This document shows positions 47,296 through 58,960 of a stretch of DNA of 64,000 nucleotides, piece by piece (within the stretch, counting starts at the first letter, position 1; each line of letters opens with the position of its first letter). Position numbers and translations under genes: made by a program. The notes under the pieces are model-generated. The model was not told where the DNA came from. It did not search any database and saw nothing but the letters and a program-made list of their open reading frames with translations. The DNA comes from Actinostola sp. cb2023 (lineage: Eukaryota > Cnidaria > Anthozoa > Actiniaria > Actinostolidae), in contig JAUJYZ010001354.1 in assembly GCA_033675265.1 (NCBI GenBank), positions 243,176-307,175 on the forward strand. Direction: 5' to 3'.

Positions 47296-47698
47296 GAGAC
47301 TTTTGATCAAAGACCTTTATCAGTATGGAAAAACTTTGACGTTTTTGCACACACATATCTTGAAACTAGCTAATGTCAAAAGTCGCACTCTAAGCAGTCG
47401 ACTTTGTATACTATTTCCTTGCTTAGGGTTTGGCATTTTTCTGTAGGTGATAGAGATTGGGCAACATGCATTGAAAGAGGAATTCCAGTTGATTTGGGAC
47501 AGGAGTAGAGGACAAGTTTGCAGGACATTGCTTCGGGAAGTACTAAAGCACTTGTAACACAAACGATCTGCAACAATCATGTGGAATACATAAACAAACA
47601 TCCATAGCGAAGAAAAGGTGATTTTCGTCAATGAAATTTCTTTAAATTTGGCACAAAGATTGTCTTTGTCTTGAAAACTAAGAAATAATGGACATCAC
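47296..47698. other. Non-coding stretch
   Basis: No gene or repeat recognised. Confidence 0.4.
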
Positions 47699-47995
47699 TT
47701 ACTGCAGTTCTCAGTATTATGCGAACTCAGACATTCAAACAGTCTGCTGCAACTTGGTTTTTCGCTGCCGTCAATCAAATTCAAAACTCTAACAAATTCA
47801 AAACTAAATACATTCTTCGACCAAGTGATCCATAATTTAGCTCAAAATGATATTTGGTTTCCATTTGGTGGGTCTTCTGACTTTTATTTTTAAGTTTACT
47901 GATTTTTTATGTTGATTGACGGCAGCGAAAAACCAAGTTCCAGCCGACTGCTTGAATGTCTGAGTTCGCATAATACTGAGAATTGCAGTAATTCC
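47699..47995. mobile_element. Inverted-repeat MITE, ~297 bp
   Basis: Arms of about 85 bp start TTACTGCAGTTCTCAGTATT and end with GAGAATTGCAGTAA, including GTTTTTCGCTGCCGTCAATC on each side in opposite orientation. The target duplication is not clear. Confidence 0.7.
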
Positions 47996-48096
47996 TTTGG
48001 ATGCTATCTTCAATAGGGATTGCATCAATCCTTTCAAACAAAAGATAGATGGCACAATACATACTCATCAAACATCAATAATTTCTACAGTACTTC

Positions 48097-48924
48097 TTAA
48101 GTGTAAGGCCGTACAATTATCAAACAAAAACCCAATATGGTGGCAAAAATCAAAAAATGGAATTCGCTCTAACTTTGCATATGGGTAGCCCTTGGTCTGA
48201 ATATAAACGCTGTGTAGTTTGTTTGGGGAAATATTTATTTGTTTTGGAGAAAATCGAAAAAAAACGATTTTGGCTTCAGACACCATGTAATGACTGTCGG
48301 CGTAGTGAAAATGCATCAAATTCATTTCATTCGTATATCAAAACTAAAAACAACAGAAATATTTCAACACCATCGCTGTATTGTATAACTCTTCCTTGGT
48401 CTCTAGGCTTAATATCATAAACATCCAGCGAGTTTAAGAAGTCCAATAAATTCCAAATCAAAGTGCACTATTTGGAAAATCCAACCGGTGGGTCAAAAAG
48501 AATATTTTTTTAGTCATGTGCCAGTGATCCAAATTTTATAATATTGCAGCTACATACTAAGAAGATGATGTAGTTTTGGAATCTTGAAAGTTTTGTTTGG
48601 GCAATTGACATTTTGCTTCTGAGAAAACGCTTTTATTCACCACTCGAAAAACATCAAAAACGGTGATTGCGTGACCGCGTGACAATTGGTAAAATAACCA
48701 TACAATGTTTCTGTTAACTTCAGAGCCATGTATAGCTGTTAAACAACATACATTTTCTCGTTTCTATGCTTGCATGCATCGGGATATCTTTGCATGACAT
48801 ATTATGCTGTTATGTGTGCGTTGAATATTTGACATTTGGATTCTGAAATACGGTTGAATTATCCAGCCGTCAAAACTGTTCATAACTTGAATATTCCTTT
48901 ACGATCTTGTTCCTCTACTGTTGT
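48097..48924 (+). repeat. Left arm of a 0.8-kb inverted duplication
   Basis: Pairs with 51741-52559 in reverse complement along nearly its whole length (for example TTAAGTGTAAGGCCGTACAA at the outer edge and TTGTTCCTCTACTGTTGT at the inner). Differences are scattered substitutions and small indels. Open frames in it are not conserved in a coding manner. Confidence 0.85.
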
Positions 48925-49360
48925 TAAGCGAAATAGGTTAGCAAGATTTCTGGAAATATCTTCTAAACACGTTCTAGGGTCACTGTGAATATAATTTGCA
49001 TAATACCTTGAACAGCATGTTGGTCAAGGGGGTGGGGGTCGGGATGTCTAGCGATTGATTGAAATACACAGTATATACACCCGAGGGGTACTTGACCCAT
49101 GTTTGGATATAGGGGTGCCGCTGAGGGTTTGAAACCCTGACCCTGTTTAGGACAACAAAATCTAAAATACCTACCCTGTCTAGGACAACACCCTCTATTT
49201 TAGGACCCTGTTTAGGACAAATGACAAAATACACATTGTCTTCTTTTACACAATTTTAACGCGTTTTATGTTGACTGATGACCTGCTAAAGACCGGCAAA
49301 CGTCTCGGTGGGACTCCCATATATAAAGTGGTTGGGATGCTCGTCGGAATTTTGAAATTT
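48925..49360. other. Non-coding stretch
   Basis: Contains the start of a series of CCCTGTTTAGGACAA repeats near 49130-49215. No gene. Confidence 0.45.
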
Positions 49361-49752
49361 ACCCCTAAAAGGTATCCGAGTCTTGTCCAGGTGGGTGTGG
49401 CAACAAATAATTTTTACCCCTACTAGCGGTACCAATTCTAAAGTGACAAAAGCTATAACTGTCATTCTGGTTGTCATTATCTTGTCTCGGTTACTGACAA
49501 ACACCCTAAAAGGTACATTATTGATTATACAGTGTTTGTCTCTGACTTCTGTTTTTTTGTATATAGACGTTTCGGCCATTAATCAATGGCCTTCATCAGT
49601 ATTAATCGGAAACGTTGCGATCTTTGAAATATATTTAACGTTTTAAATATATCACCCTAAAAGGTACCGGCTTAGTTTTTTGTGGTCCTTTAAGATTTGT
49701 GACACCCTAAGAGGTACCAAATCGCGGATCTGGACCCCTAAAAGGTACCTTA
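49361..49752 (+). repeat. Dispersed ACCCTAAAAGGTACC repeats
   Basis: At least five copies of (A/C)CCCTAAAAGGTA(C/T)C, near 49364, 49501, 49650, 49703 and 49735, irregularly spaced 30-150 bp apart. The spacers are unrelated to each other, so this is a recurring short motif and not a simple tandem array. Confidence 0.65.
49566..49599 (-). ncRNA. Hammerhead-ribozyme-like core (Penelope type)
   Basis: On the minus strand the order is CTGATGA, then GGCCATT-GATT-AATGGCC forming a 7-bp stem II, then GAAACGTC. CTGANGA, stem II and GAAA are the conserved core of the type I hammerhead, and this exact style (CTGATGAAGGCC...GGCCGAAACGTC) is known from Penelope-like retroelements. Stems I and III and the cleavage triplet were not resolved here. 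Confidence 0.55.
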
Positions 49753-50085
49753 GTATCACCTATTTTCGCGCGTCCTTAATTTCGCGAACATGTCAGAGGC
49801 ATATTTCGCGAGGCTTTAATTTCGCGATTTTGCAGAAAAAAACGTGTATAAGGGAACTTTATTTCACGTTTTTTTAAATTATGATCTGGTGTAGTATACA
49901 AACATATTGTTTTGAATTGGGTAAATGATGTAACAATTCAATTCAAGACCTCACTGCCTGACATAAAATTTCGCTTCGTTAATTTTCGCCTTAATTATTA
50001 TCCGCGAGTCTTTAATTTCGCGGGTTTTTTTTCAAACGCGAAAATCGCGCAATTAAAGACGAGCGAAAATAAGTGATAATAAGGT
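49747..50085. mobile_element. Inverted-repeat MITE with TTTCGCG motifs
   Basis: Outer ends ACCTTAGTATCACC and GTGATAATAAGGT, inner TTTCGCGCGTCCTTAATTTCGC and complement. About 339 bp, non-coding. Confidence 0.65.
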
Positions 50086-50531
50086 GAGGTGGAGTCCCCC
50101 TCCTCCCCCGGGTAGTAGACCCAGTATATTCGTATAAGAATATCCCAACTCTCTGTTGTAAAGGCCACTTGTTGATTTGCAGTTGTTGATGTTTTTATAG
50201 TGTTTCTGATTATCTTAAGAGTTGCCCTTGAAATGTGTTTAGAACCCCGGCCTTACGGAGACCCGTTTAATACGGACACCCGGTTATTGCGGACACGACA
50301 CGTTGTTCTGTCCCTGCCGAAACTCATACAAATATCTATAAAATATACCTGTTTAATACGGACACCGGATAATACGGACAACGGACATTTTTTATTGTCC
50401 CAATATGTCCATTTTCATAATAATAATAATAATAATAATACGGACACTTTATTTTCCCAAAACAACGACAATGGGTAAATTGATTAGTTTGTTTGTTTCT
50501 TCAAACCAAAACATTTTTATTTTAAAACCAA

Positions 50532-50558
50532 GCTTTCGGACACATGGTCCATCTTCAG
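50532..50558 (-). ncRNA. Hammerhead-ribozyme-like core, left arm
   Basis: Minus strand: CTGAAGAT, stem GGAC-CATGT-GTCC, then GAAAGC. The CTGANGA and GAAA boxes flank a 4-bp stem II as in minimal hammerheads. Stems I and III were not established. Confidence 0.45.
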
Positions 50559-50962
50559 GGTGTAAAATGGTAGTAATTCTTCAAAACTAACGGCTATTAC
50601 GTTGTAAACAAATAGCTCGCGCAAACAAAAACAAAAACAAAACAAACAAAAAGACAATTTGCGCGAGCAAGGAAATAGCAAGTTAAGAATGTGTAATAGA
50701 TGACAGATTAAAATTTCTTAAATAGAGCAGTGTAATTTTGTGGCAAAATTCTGCCAGTGTCTCTGTTAATAATGGCATCTGTACTCTTAGCAATGTGGCA
50801 TGCTTCTGACCATTTCCTTTGGTGCCATCTTGTATTGTGTGCGGAACACGCACACAATACAGGACATTATATCTCCTGGAATAACACCAAGATCCTTGAA
50901 GTAGAAACAATGAAGTAGAGTACAATGCCGTTAGTTTTGAAGAATTACTACCATTTTACACC

Positions 50963-50989
50963 CTGAAGATGGACCATGTGTCCGAAAGC
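50963..50989 (+). ncRNA. Hammerhead-ribozyme-like core, right arm
   Basis: Same core as at 50532-50558 in the opposite orientation, because it lies in the other arm of the foldback element. Confidence 0.45.
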
Positions 50990-51348
50990 TTGATTTTAAA
51001 ATAAAAATGTTTTGGTTGAAGAAACAAACAAACTAATCATGTCTACACCAACCAGCAAAGAATTACTTGATCTAATGGGTAAATTGATCGCTTTTTAATT
51101 AAAATTACGCACGTTCTGTGCTTTCTCACGTTCAACTTGTAAACTGATCGCTAATGATTACGTGCATTTATAATTTATAGTTTCCCCACTAAAAATAAAC
51201 AGATTACCAGTGTCATGCAGTCATTGTTTCCGCCAAAAATGTAAGCTAAGTGACGTAAATTGACCGACCCGGTTTATATGGACAACCGCGGTTAAATAAG
51301 GACAGTGCATCTCATCCCGATGGTGTCCGTATTAACCGAGTTCCGCTG

Positions 51349-51740
51349 TACCAGGATTTTTAGTCTTTTTACATTGCGTTCTTTAGCCTTAGCTTACATG
51401 GCTATTAGATGGCAGAAATCTTCCGATTTTATTAGGACTTCAGTGCTGCTCATCAATATTTTATTTTTATGGCGTTTTATTTTCACCGAACAAAATCTAA
51501 CTAATCGAAATGATTGTGAGTTCGATTGGTTCGATCTTGTGTTCGGTAATCGCATTCTCCCAATAAAATCCGGTTCGATTTTTCCTTTTTCCCCTCCCCT
51601 CCCCCCTCCCCCTGCAGCCCCTGGGTTTCCGAGGATGGGGTTAGATTCTGTTCGATGGCCGAACCAATCGCAAACAATCGAACGATTGGGTTCCATTGGA
51701 TTTGATTGATTTTTTGTTCGGTTTTATTCGATTGACTACG
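51349..51740. other. Non-coding stretch
   Basis: Contains a C/T-rich run (about 51590-51615) and several short CGATT-containing stretches; no gene or named repeat. Confidence 0.4.
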
Positions 51741-52559
51741 ACAACAGTAGAGGAACAAGAATGTAAAGGAATATTCAAGTTATGAACAGTTTTGACGGCT
51801 GGATAATTCAACCGTATTTCAGAATCCAAATGTCAAATATTCAACGCACACATAACAGCATAATATGTCATGCAAAGATATCCTGATGCATGCAAGCATA
51901 GAAACGAGAAAATGTATGTTGTTTAACAGTTATACATGGCTCTGAAGTTAACAGAAACATTGTACGGTTATTTTACCGATTGTCACGCGGTCACGCAATC
52001 ACCGTTTTTGATGTTTTTCGAGTGGTGAATAAAAGCGTTTTCTCAGAAGCAAAATGTCAATTGCCCAAACAAAACTTTCAAGATTCCAAAACTACATCAT
52101 CTTCTTAGTATGTAGCTGCAATATTATAAAATTTGGATCACTGGCACATGACTAAAAAAATATTCTTTTTGACCCACTGGTTGGATTTTCCAAATAGTGC
52201 ACTTTGATTTGGAATTTATTGGACTTCTTAAACTCGCTCAATGTTTATGATATTAAGCCTAGAGACCAAGGAAGAGTTATACAATACAGCGATGGTGTTG
52301 AAATATGTCTGTTGTTTTTAGTTTTGATATACGAATGGAATGAATTTGATGCATTTTCACTCTGCCGACAGTCATTACATGGTGTCTGAAGCCAAAATCG
52401 TTTTTTTCGATTTTCTCCAAAACAAATAAATATTTTCCCAAACAAACTACACAGCGGTTATATTCAGACCAAGAGCTACCCATATGCAAAGTTAGAGCGA
52501 ATTCCATTTTTGCGATTTTTGCCACCAGATGTTTGATAATTGTACGGCCTTACACTTAA
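51741..52559 (-). repeat. Right arm of the 0.8-kb inverted duplication
   Basis: Reverse-complement partner of 48097-48924. The 2.8 kb between the arms holds the ACCCTAAAAGGTACC repeats, a TTTCGCG MITE and Tigger-type copy 2. Confidence 0.85.
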
Positions 52560-53290
52560 TAACTTATGTTTATGTTCATCTACATCCATATGGCCAAAAT
52601 AATTTCCAGGATGACAATTCGTTTGTTTTGACCTACAACAATTGCTGTGAAAAACCTTGATATTGATCACACGACCAACATTGCGGATACATTAAAGACA
52701 GTCATAGTTGAGAGATTCGCGCTGTTAGCACTATTTTCTGAAATAGTTCCCTAAAATCTAAGCATGTTTTTTGATTTTACTAGCACTTTTAACTTGCTGT
52801 GTATACTCATTGAGCTGGTGTTGTCGACTGTGAAAATTCAGTTTTAAATTGTACAAGTAATACGCTATAATAATAACAATAAATGACTTTATTTAAAGAG
52901 GGTGACACGTGACAGCTTATGCCGATGATCCTGTGGCCCTCTATCTAAAATTACTTATAACAATATAAACCTCTGTTCTGCACTGATGAGCTCACAAAGA
53001 GCGAAACAGTACTGTCTGCAGATTGAGTACATATAACTATATATATAATACTACTAACGATATAGGCTGAAACTACTACTGTTTTCCGATACAAATAAGT
53101 TTTAAGCTTTCCAAAATAGCTTTATTAAGAAGTCAGAGTTCACGTTAATACAGCGTCTATTTTCTTAAATGATGGGGGTCACTGTGTTTGAATTGTAATT
53201 ATTGGACGGAATAGACCACACAATGCAAATTCTGGTCAACATTATCGAATGTTGTGTCACTGTGATGAAATGTTTAAAAACGTTTTTCTG

Positions 53291-53329
<39 letters not shown>

Positions 53330-53330
53330 C
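52560..53330. other. Non-coding stretch with ATT microsatellite
   Basis: A segment near 52725-52800 is the inverted relative of 40720-40785 (both include AGTTCCCTAAAATCTAAG). An ATT microsatellite occupies about 53289-53328. No gene. Confidence 0.5.
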
Positions 53331-53812
53331 GTGCCCAACAGAGAAGAGTTCCTGGCGAAAGTTTGTCAATTCTCTTCCGTCAATCAAACACATTTGACGA
53401 GACTACCAATTACAACCAAGGAGCTTGACTCAATAAACATTCGTATCATTGAGATATAAAAGTGCCTTTGCAATTATTATAACTCCAAAACACAAAGAGA
53501 AATAATTTTGTAAGTATTTCCATTACATTTTTAGGAATATTTCAACTGCAAAATTTGATTGAATTGCTATTTAGTCTCGCAGAACTTCAAAGCTGCAAAC
53601 GACACCAGATGAGCAAGTTATCCTTTAGTTATCAGATCGATAAAAAGTAAATAAAAACGAAACAATTATTTTTCTACCACTTTAATCTCTCAAACAACCG
53701 ACTGTTTATTAAGTCAAGCTCCTTGGTTGTAATTGGTAGTGTCGCCAAAATGTGTTTAATTGACAGAAGAGAATCAACAAACTCGCACCAGGAACTTTTC
53801 TCTGTCTGGTGC
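53331..53812. mobile_element. Inverted-repeat element, ~480 bp
   Basis: Arms of about 110 bp: left through AGAGTTCCTGG and CAATTACAACCAAGGAGCTT, right in complement ending AGGAACTTTTCTCTGTCTGG. The right portion, with its downstream flank (53535-53925), is repeated at 62148-62540. Confidence 0.75.
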
Positions 53813-53969
53813 ATGTCAATGAAAACTGAGGTAAATAAAGTTTATACATGTATAAAACAATATTGTATAAATTTCAATAAATGTTGCTAATATATCACAC
53901 TTTCAATTAGATATATTAAATTGGTCTGTAATGAAATTTAAAAAAAACCTGAAAACTAATTTCATGGTC

Positions 53970-54315
53970 AAGGTGCGGTAATACGATCAACAAAATCGTG
54001 CAACATGTCGCGCAACATTGTTCAGATTGTTGTGTTGCAAGTTGCAGAGCAATGTTTCTCGTATTGCCATCGTTCGCGCCACTTGTCACACAACAAATTA
54101 ACTTTTCGGTGTTGCAGGTTGCAAAACTTTGTTGCATGACTGTATAGAAAGAGCTTCTACTTTGCGCAACAAAGTTTTGCAACCTGCAACACGAAAATGT
54201 GTTGCGCTACAAGTTGTGCGAACGGTGGTAATACAAGAAACATTGCTCTGCAACTTGCAACGCAACAATGTTGCGCGACAAGTTGCACGATTTTGTTGCC
54301 CGTATTACTGCACCT
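53970..54315. mobile_element. PIF/Harbinger-like MITE, 346 bp
   Basis: Ends AGGTGCGGTAATACG and CGTATTACTGCACCT, with TCA on both sides (53967-53969 and 54316-54318). Long imperfect arms rich in GTTGCA. An unoccupied related site is present near 63900-63915. Three-base duplications are typical of PIF/Harbinger, although TWA is the usual target, so the superfamily is tentative. Confidence 0.7.
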
Positions 54316-54683
54316 TCATAGATAGGAAATATATCAATTGAACCAAATTGATGTGATAGCAGTAATGAAGAGAAATTCAATGTTCATGTCAGGAATCAAT
54401 TGTCACACAACGAAAGCATACGAACACGGCTTTGCTTGAATTCAAAACTTTGATCTCTATAAACAGGGCTTATGGTAGGATGCAGGAAAAAAAAATTTAT
54501 GCGGGATTTTTTGGCAAATGGGGAGTTTGCAGGTTGCATGACATTTTGAATTTTAATCCAACAAAAACAAAAATATAATATTTGAAAAGAGCACACCAAA
54601 ATTAGTTCTCACGATAATTTGCATATTCTCAGTTTTCTTTCGTAACGCGATATTAGATATTAAAAAGCTGTTAGTTGAGTATT
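54316..54683. other. Non-coding stretch
   Basis: Includes GGGCTTATGGTAGGATG near 54467, whose complement recurs near 62118, and an A-rich run. No gene. Confidence 0.4.
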
Positions 54684-55691
54684 CAGGGCAAAAAACGTTT
54701 TCTCCTTTCCACTTGTCCATTGGACGAGTGGTTTTTAGATTTTAGTTGTCCGAATGATAAATCTACTTGTCCAAGAAATACACCAATATAATATTTATTA
54801 TTAATAACCAAAAAAGAAAAAAGAAATAAATAAAAAACAAGCAAGACAATGACTTCAATTAAAAGGGCTTTTTGACTTGTACTGTGAAATAATAAAGTAG
54901 TTTTCTCTGGAATTAATGATATTCCGAATTAAGATTTGAGTTTCATTATGTCAATGGCCAGAAACAGAACTCAGTCAGCCGTGTCAATAATTGACCAATA
55001 AGAAAAGAGTGGTCTCACGCTAATTAGTATGCAAATCGAATACAATTATGCACAGTCTCTTTGATCGCTGTTTTTCTTTCAACTTGAGTAAAGCAATGTT
55101 TATTTACTATTCTTGCATTTGAACAATGAGCATTCATGTGTAATAATAATATGCATTTATATAGCGCCTGATACAGAACGGCTCTAGGCGCATAAAGTGT
55201 GTAATAATTAATAACGGAACCAAAATAATGCCAGTTTTCATACCTTCCGCGTTTCCAGACTGGAGATCAACAATGTCAACAAACGTGGTTGTCACTTCAC
55301 CTTCCTTGCCAATATATCGGACAAATACGGATTCCTGCTTAATTTCTTTAAACATTTAAGGTTTTTAAGCATTTCGCGGGAAAATGCATGTCTCGCGTCT
55401 AGCTAGGCCCTTCTTGGCTATTATTAGGGCCTGGTGTACGGCAGTTACGTGAAGCAAAGCATGCTAGAAGTCAAACCCGACATGACCCGAATGATCGAGG
55501 TAAATAATTGGTGTTTATTTCTCACGTTAATGTTGATTCAAAAGAGTTGCAAAACCTAAAGAGAATAGTAGCTTATATTGTACGCAGTACGTTTTACTCG
55601 TCCGGTCGGACGAGTGCTTTGGGAAATCTAGTTGTCCGAAGTAAAAACTACTCGTCTCAGACGAGCGGACGAGTGGAAGTTATTTGCCCTG
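54684..55691. mobile_element. Transposon with CAGGGCAAA ends and 5-bp target duplication
   Basis: Left end CAGGGCAAAAAACG, right end TATTTGCCCTG, with GTATT on both sides (54679-54683 and 55692-55696). Subterminal regions repeat (A/C)TCGTCC and CACTTGTCC motifs in opposing orientation. No transposase is visible in the 1008 bp. Confidence 0.7.
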
Positions 55692-55794
55692 GTATTAAGG
55701 TATCAGGGTACCCCTACCGACCGGTATGGATTCAAGTCGCTTTAACACAGAATCCGTCCATTTAAACCCCAATAAAGTATACATTTTCTGAAAG

Positions 55795-57577
55795 CTAAAG
55801 GGAATGGGGAAGGGGAAGGGGAGGGGGAAGGAAAGGGAGGGGGACTGGGGAGAAGGGCAGGCAGGAGGGAGAGCCTTGGGAGAGCCTGTAAACATTCTTC
55901 AGAGAATCCTGTTCCGCCCCCTAATGATTTTCGTCACGCTACGATCAATTTGCATGTCAGTTTGAAAGCTCGTTCGAAGTTAACCATGCACGTATAAAGA
56001 AGAGTTTTGTTTTAAAAATTTACTGGCACACTAAAATACAACGAATAAACCAGCTAGCGTTCAATACAAGAGTCCCTAGAGTAACGATATATACTGTTTG
56101 AAGAAACAAAAGACTGAAAGAGCTTGTAACGGCTCCCACACAGACAGTGAAAATATCTAACGTTTTTAACAGGAAACTTGGCTTTACATGTAATTGCCCT
56201 TTCAAAGAGGAGAAGAGTATCCCGTACAGTTCTGTACAGTGAAGAGAAAATCAATAAATAATATCTATTCAAAATCCTTGCTTCGCAGCTCTTTCTCGTC
56301 TTCAAAATCTTCTCAAGTGATTGCTCTCATGCCGGCTCAGGTACGGTTGTTTGGATGGCTGACTTGAGATGAGTGGCGTAACTACGATGACGGTTGCTTT
56401 GCGCGATCTTTCAAAACGTATAGCAGAAGTTAGTCCAGAATTGGACCCAATTTTATCTACGCGCGTGGCATACAGCAGCAGAGAGGAGCTGGGCTAGAGA
56501 GAGACGATAAAAGTGGGTCCAGGGAAGTTTGTCTGCACATGCGTCACCCACATCCCGTTTTCGGGATGTGAACATTGAGCAATAATTGATATCACCCTCA
56601 AAGACCACTTGGCGTTTTGTTTTTCATTGGAAAAAGAAAACACACTAAAAACGAAAGAAAAGTACTTCTAAAGTAAATAGGGAAACACACAACAGCTTTT
56701 CAATGATATCTGTGTAGAAAATAAGAAGAAAAACGCAATGTTTTTGGCGAAAAAAGTGAGAAAAGCAAACGAAAAATCTCTTGAGCGTGCGCTCGATGGC
56801 GTATCGATTGTGTGATAGCGCGCGCATTTCACAAACAAAACACAAAAATAACTTTTTTTATGTTAACAAATAAGAAAAGAAAGAATAAAGGACATTGTTT
56901 TCTTTGTGAATTTGGTTGTCGTATAAAATCTGTAAGTAAAACTCGGCGGCAAATGCATCCATTTCGAAGAATGACCGCTATAAACAATAATAGCGGGCTC
57001 GTGAGGATTTTTGATTGGATGTGGTGGCACATGCTCAGACAAACTTCCCTGCACCCACTTTTCTCAATTTCCTTAGATTGCGCGCGCGCTTTTCGTAGTC
57101 TTTATATTTCTTTCGTGCCGAGTATTTATATCAGTTATTGAGAAAGGTCCAGTTCTGGACTAAGCAGAAGTTGGAATATAAAACTTTCGCGAATCCTTTA
57201 GGAAGAATACCCCAAGTCATCATTTTTCCTTGCAGTATACATTATACAGGCTTTCTGCTCGCTTTTAAGACTAGTAACATGTTCATTTGGTTTTAACAGA
57301 CTCCTCTAACACTCGAGTTCAAACTCGTTCTCTCAAAAATCTACCATTTTGTTTACAGTTGTACTTGCTCATATACAGGGCATGCTGAACGTCAAAATGT
57401 CAGTTGTCACAAAATTGACCAATCAGAGGCTGATACCAGATTCTGGTATCATGGAACAGTTTTCTCTAAAGAATGTTTACAGGCTCTCCTTCCCCTCTTC
57501 CCTCCTCCCCAGTCCCCCTCCCTTTTCCCTCCTCCTCCCCTTCCCCCTCCCCTTGGAGAGCCTGTTCACAGGCTAAA
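55795..57577. repeat. Inverted purine-rich arms
   Basis: A G/A-rich stretch with GGGGAAGGGGAAGGGGAGG at about 55800-55870, followed by GAGCCTGTAAACATTCTT, has its complement at about 57455-57560 (AAGAATGTTTACAGGCTC then C/T-rich). This marks an element nested in 55699-58496; its exact ends are uncertain. Confidence 0.55.
56431..57162. mobile_element. Inverted-repeat element with 9-bp target duplication
   Basis: Ends TAGTCCAGAATTGGACC and GGTCCAGTTCTGGACTA. AGCAGAAGT is present on both sides (56422-56430 and 57163-57171), so a MULE-like or other 9-bp-duplicating transposase is implied. Arms also share a GACAAACTTCCCTG segment. No transposase inside 732 bp. Confidence 0.75.
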
Positions 57578-58498
57578 TAAATGGAGATTCCAACTAATGG
57601 TCTATTATCAAAAAGTACATACGCGTTTTAGATATAAGTCAAGATCAACGAATTTTCATATAGCGTTATACGGCAACGTCCCAGAAAGCCACATTTTATC
57701 GGAAATTCAAGATCATTATCTTTATGCACTCTAGATATATCAATTATCAAAAGCGTGTCTCCGATTATCGGTACGTTTCCCCGTTGCTTTTTTATCTGCC
57801 GCGAAACTTTCGGTACCCTAAAAATACATTGTTCTTTACTAATTAGTTAATAACTCATGAAATCATTAAAATATCAAAATTCGGAGACATTGTTTTGAAG
57901 AATGATAATCAGAGATGAAGTCCTAAAAATCTCAGCTAAATCGAATAAAACCTGTTTGTGTAGGAGCTGAAAATAACACCCATATTTTCGTCAATTTGCT
58001 CTTTGAGAAAAAGCCCAAAATGTTTTTCAAGTCAAGTGGCGCCTTTGTTTACACAAGTGTCGATAATACACCACAAATATGTGATCCAATACCTGATGAC
58101 ATATGAATGGCATTCAAAAGAAGATCACCTTACAGTTCGTAACGACGTAACACAACGAGGCAGGAAAACAAAGTTACTGCTGGCGGGAAATACGACCGTG
58201 AGTGGTTTGGCATCGTTATTCAAGGATATTTTGAGTGAGCAGTTACGATTTTTGGATACTTTCTTCGCATCTGAATCTTTGTCAAAAATATGTTGCGTGA
58301 GTGCTGTTGACAGCTTGCTTGTCAACATCTTTTTAAATCAAATGAAATCCAAAATTCGTTTTTTGATTCTAACTTTTTAGGGAAAAAATATTTTTAGATT
58401 CTGTTTTTTGGAGATCATAGATAATATTCAATCTGATTTGATTGTCAAAAAAAATCAAAACCGGTGGTTTGAAAGGTTTTTGGGTACCCTGATACCTC

Positions 58499-58960
58499 AA
58501 AGTGTTTATGAAGCTAATTTTTTTTATTTTGAAAATCGATTACATATGAAGTGAATAGTGGGATGTTTCAGTATTTTGTGATTTGAGTTTCGCATTTGCG
58601 AGCTATAAAGGTTTGAAATCGTGATATGCTAATTCGGTGACGTCAAAAAAGGCATTTGCTGTAACTTACTTATATTTTTTCAAGTAGCATTCTTTTCTGA
58701 AATAGAAAAAAAGTTTAACATCATTTATATAAGTTGTAGAAAACTTTTTTCCAGATTAAAAAATGTCAATGATTTGCAAAGGGGCGCTTTTGTATAATAA
58801 ATGATGCCTCCTTTGACGTCACCGAATTAGCATATCACGATTTCAAACCTTTATAACTCGCAAATGCGAAGCTCAAATCACAAAATACTGAAACATCCCA
58901 CTATTCATTTCATATGTAATCGATTTTCAAAATAAAAATAATAAGCTTCATAAGCACTTT
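58499..58960. mobile_element. Hairpin MITE, ~460 bp
   Basis: Left AAAGTGTTTATGAAGCT and right AGCTTCATAAGCACTTT with arms of about 180 bp that include GTGACGTCA and its complement around TTTTTTCAAGT. It abuts the right end of the GGTATCAGGG element. Confidence 0.75.

Larger units (their letters stand above)
50485..51074. mobile_element. Foldback retroelement-like insertion with 14-bp target duplication
   Basis: ATGGGTAAATTGAT at 50471-50484 is repeated at 51075-51088, and the unoccupied site is visible in the paralogous MITE near 38965. The element has inverted arms of about 110 bp (TAGTTTGTTTGTTTCTTCAA at the left, complement near 51035) and an unpaired right tail of about 40 bp. A duplication of that length is typical of target-primed retrotransposition rather than a cut-and-paste transposase. 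Each arm has a hammerhead-like core, so a Penelope-like or ribozyme-bearing non-autonomous retroelement is the best guess. Confidence 0.6.
50240..51348. mobile_element. Tigger/pogo-type MITE, copy 2, carrying a nested insertion
   Basis: Homologous to 38753-39221 (TTTAATACGGACACC units; right end AACCGAGTTCCGCTG). It is interrupted at 50485 by a 590-bp foldback element whose insertion duplicated 14 bp. Confidence 0.7.
55699..58496. mobile_element. Element with GGTATCAGGGTACCC terminal inverted repeats
   Basis: GGTATCAGGGTACCC at 55699-55713 and its exact complement at 58482-58496 enclose about 2.8 kb. The interior holds two further insertions (55795-57577 and 56431-57162). No clear target duplication and no transposase. 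Confidence 0.55.

Noticed and set aside
46572..47446. Overlapping Gly/Arg-rich and Pro/Ser-rich frames
   Set aside because: All lie in the G-rich minisatellite and exist in several frames on both strands at once.
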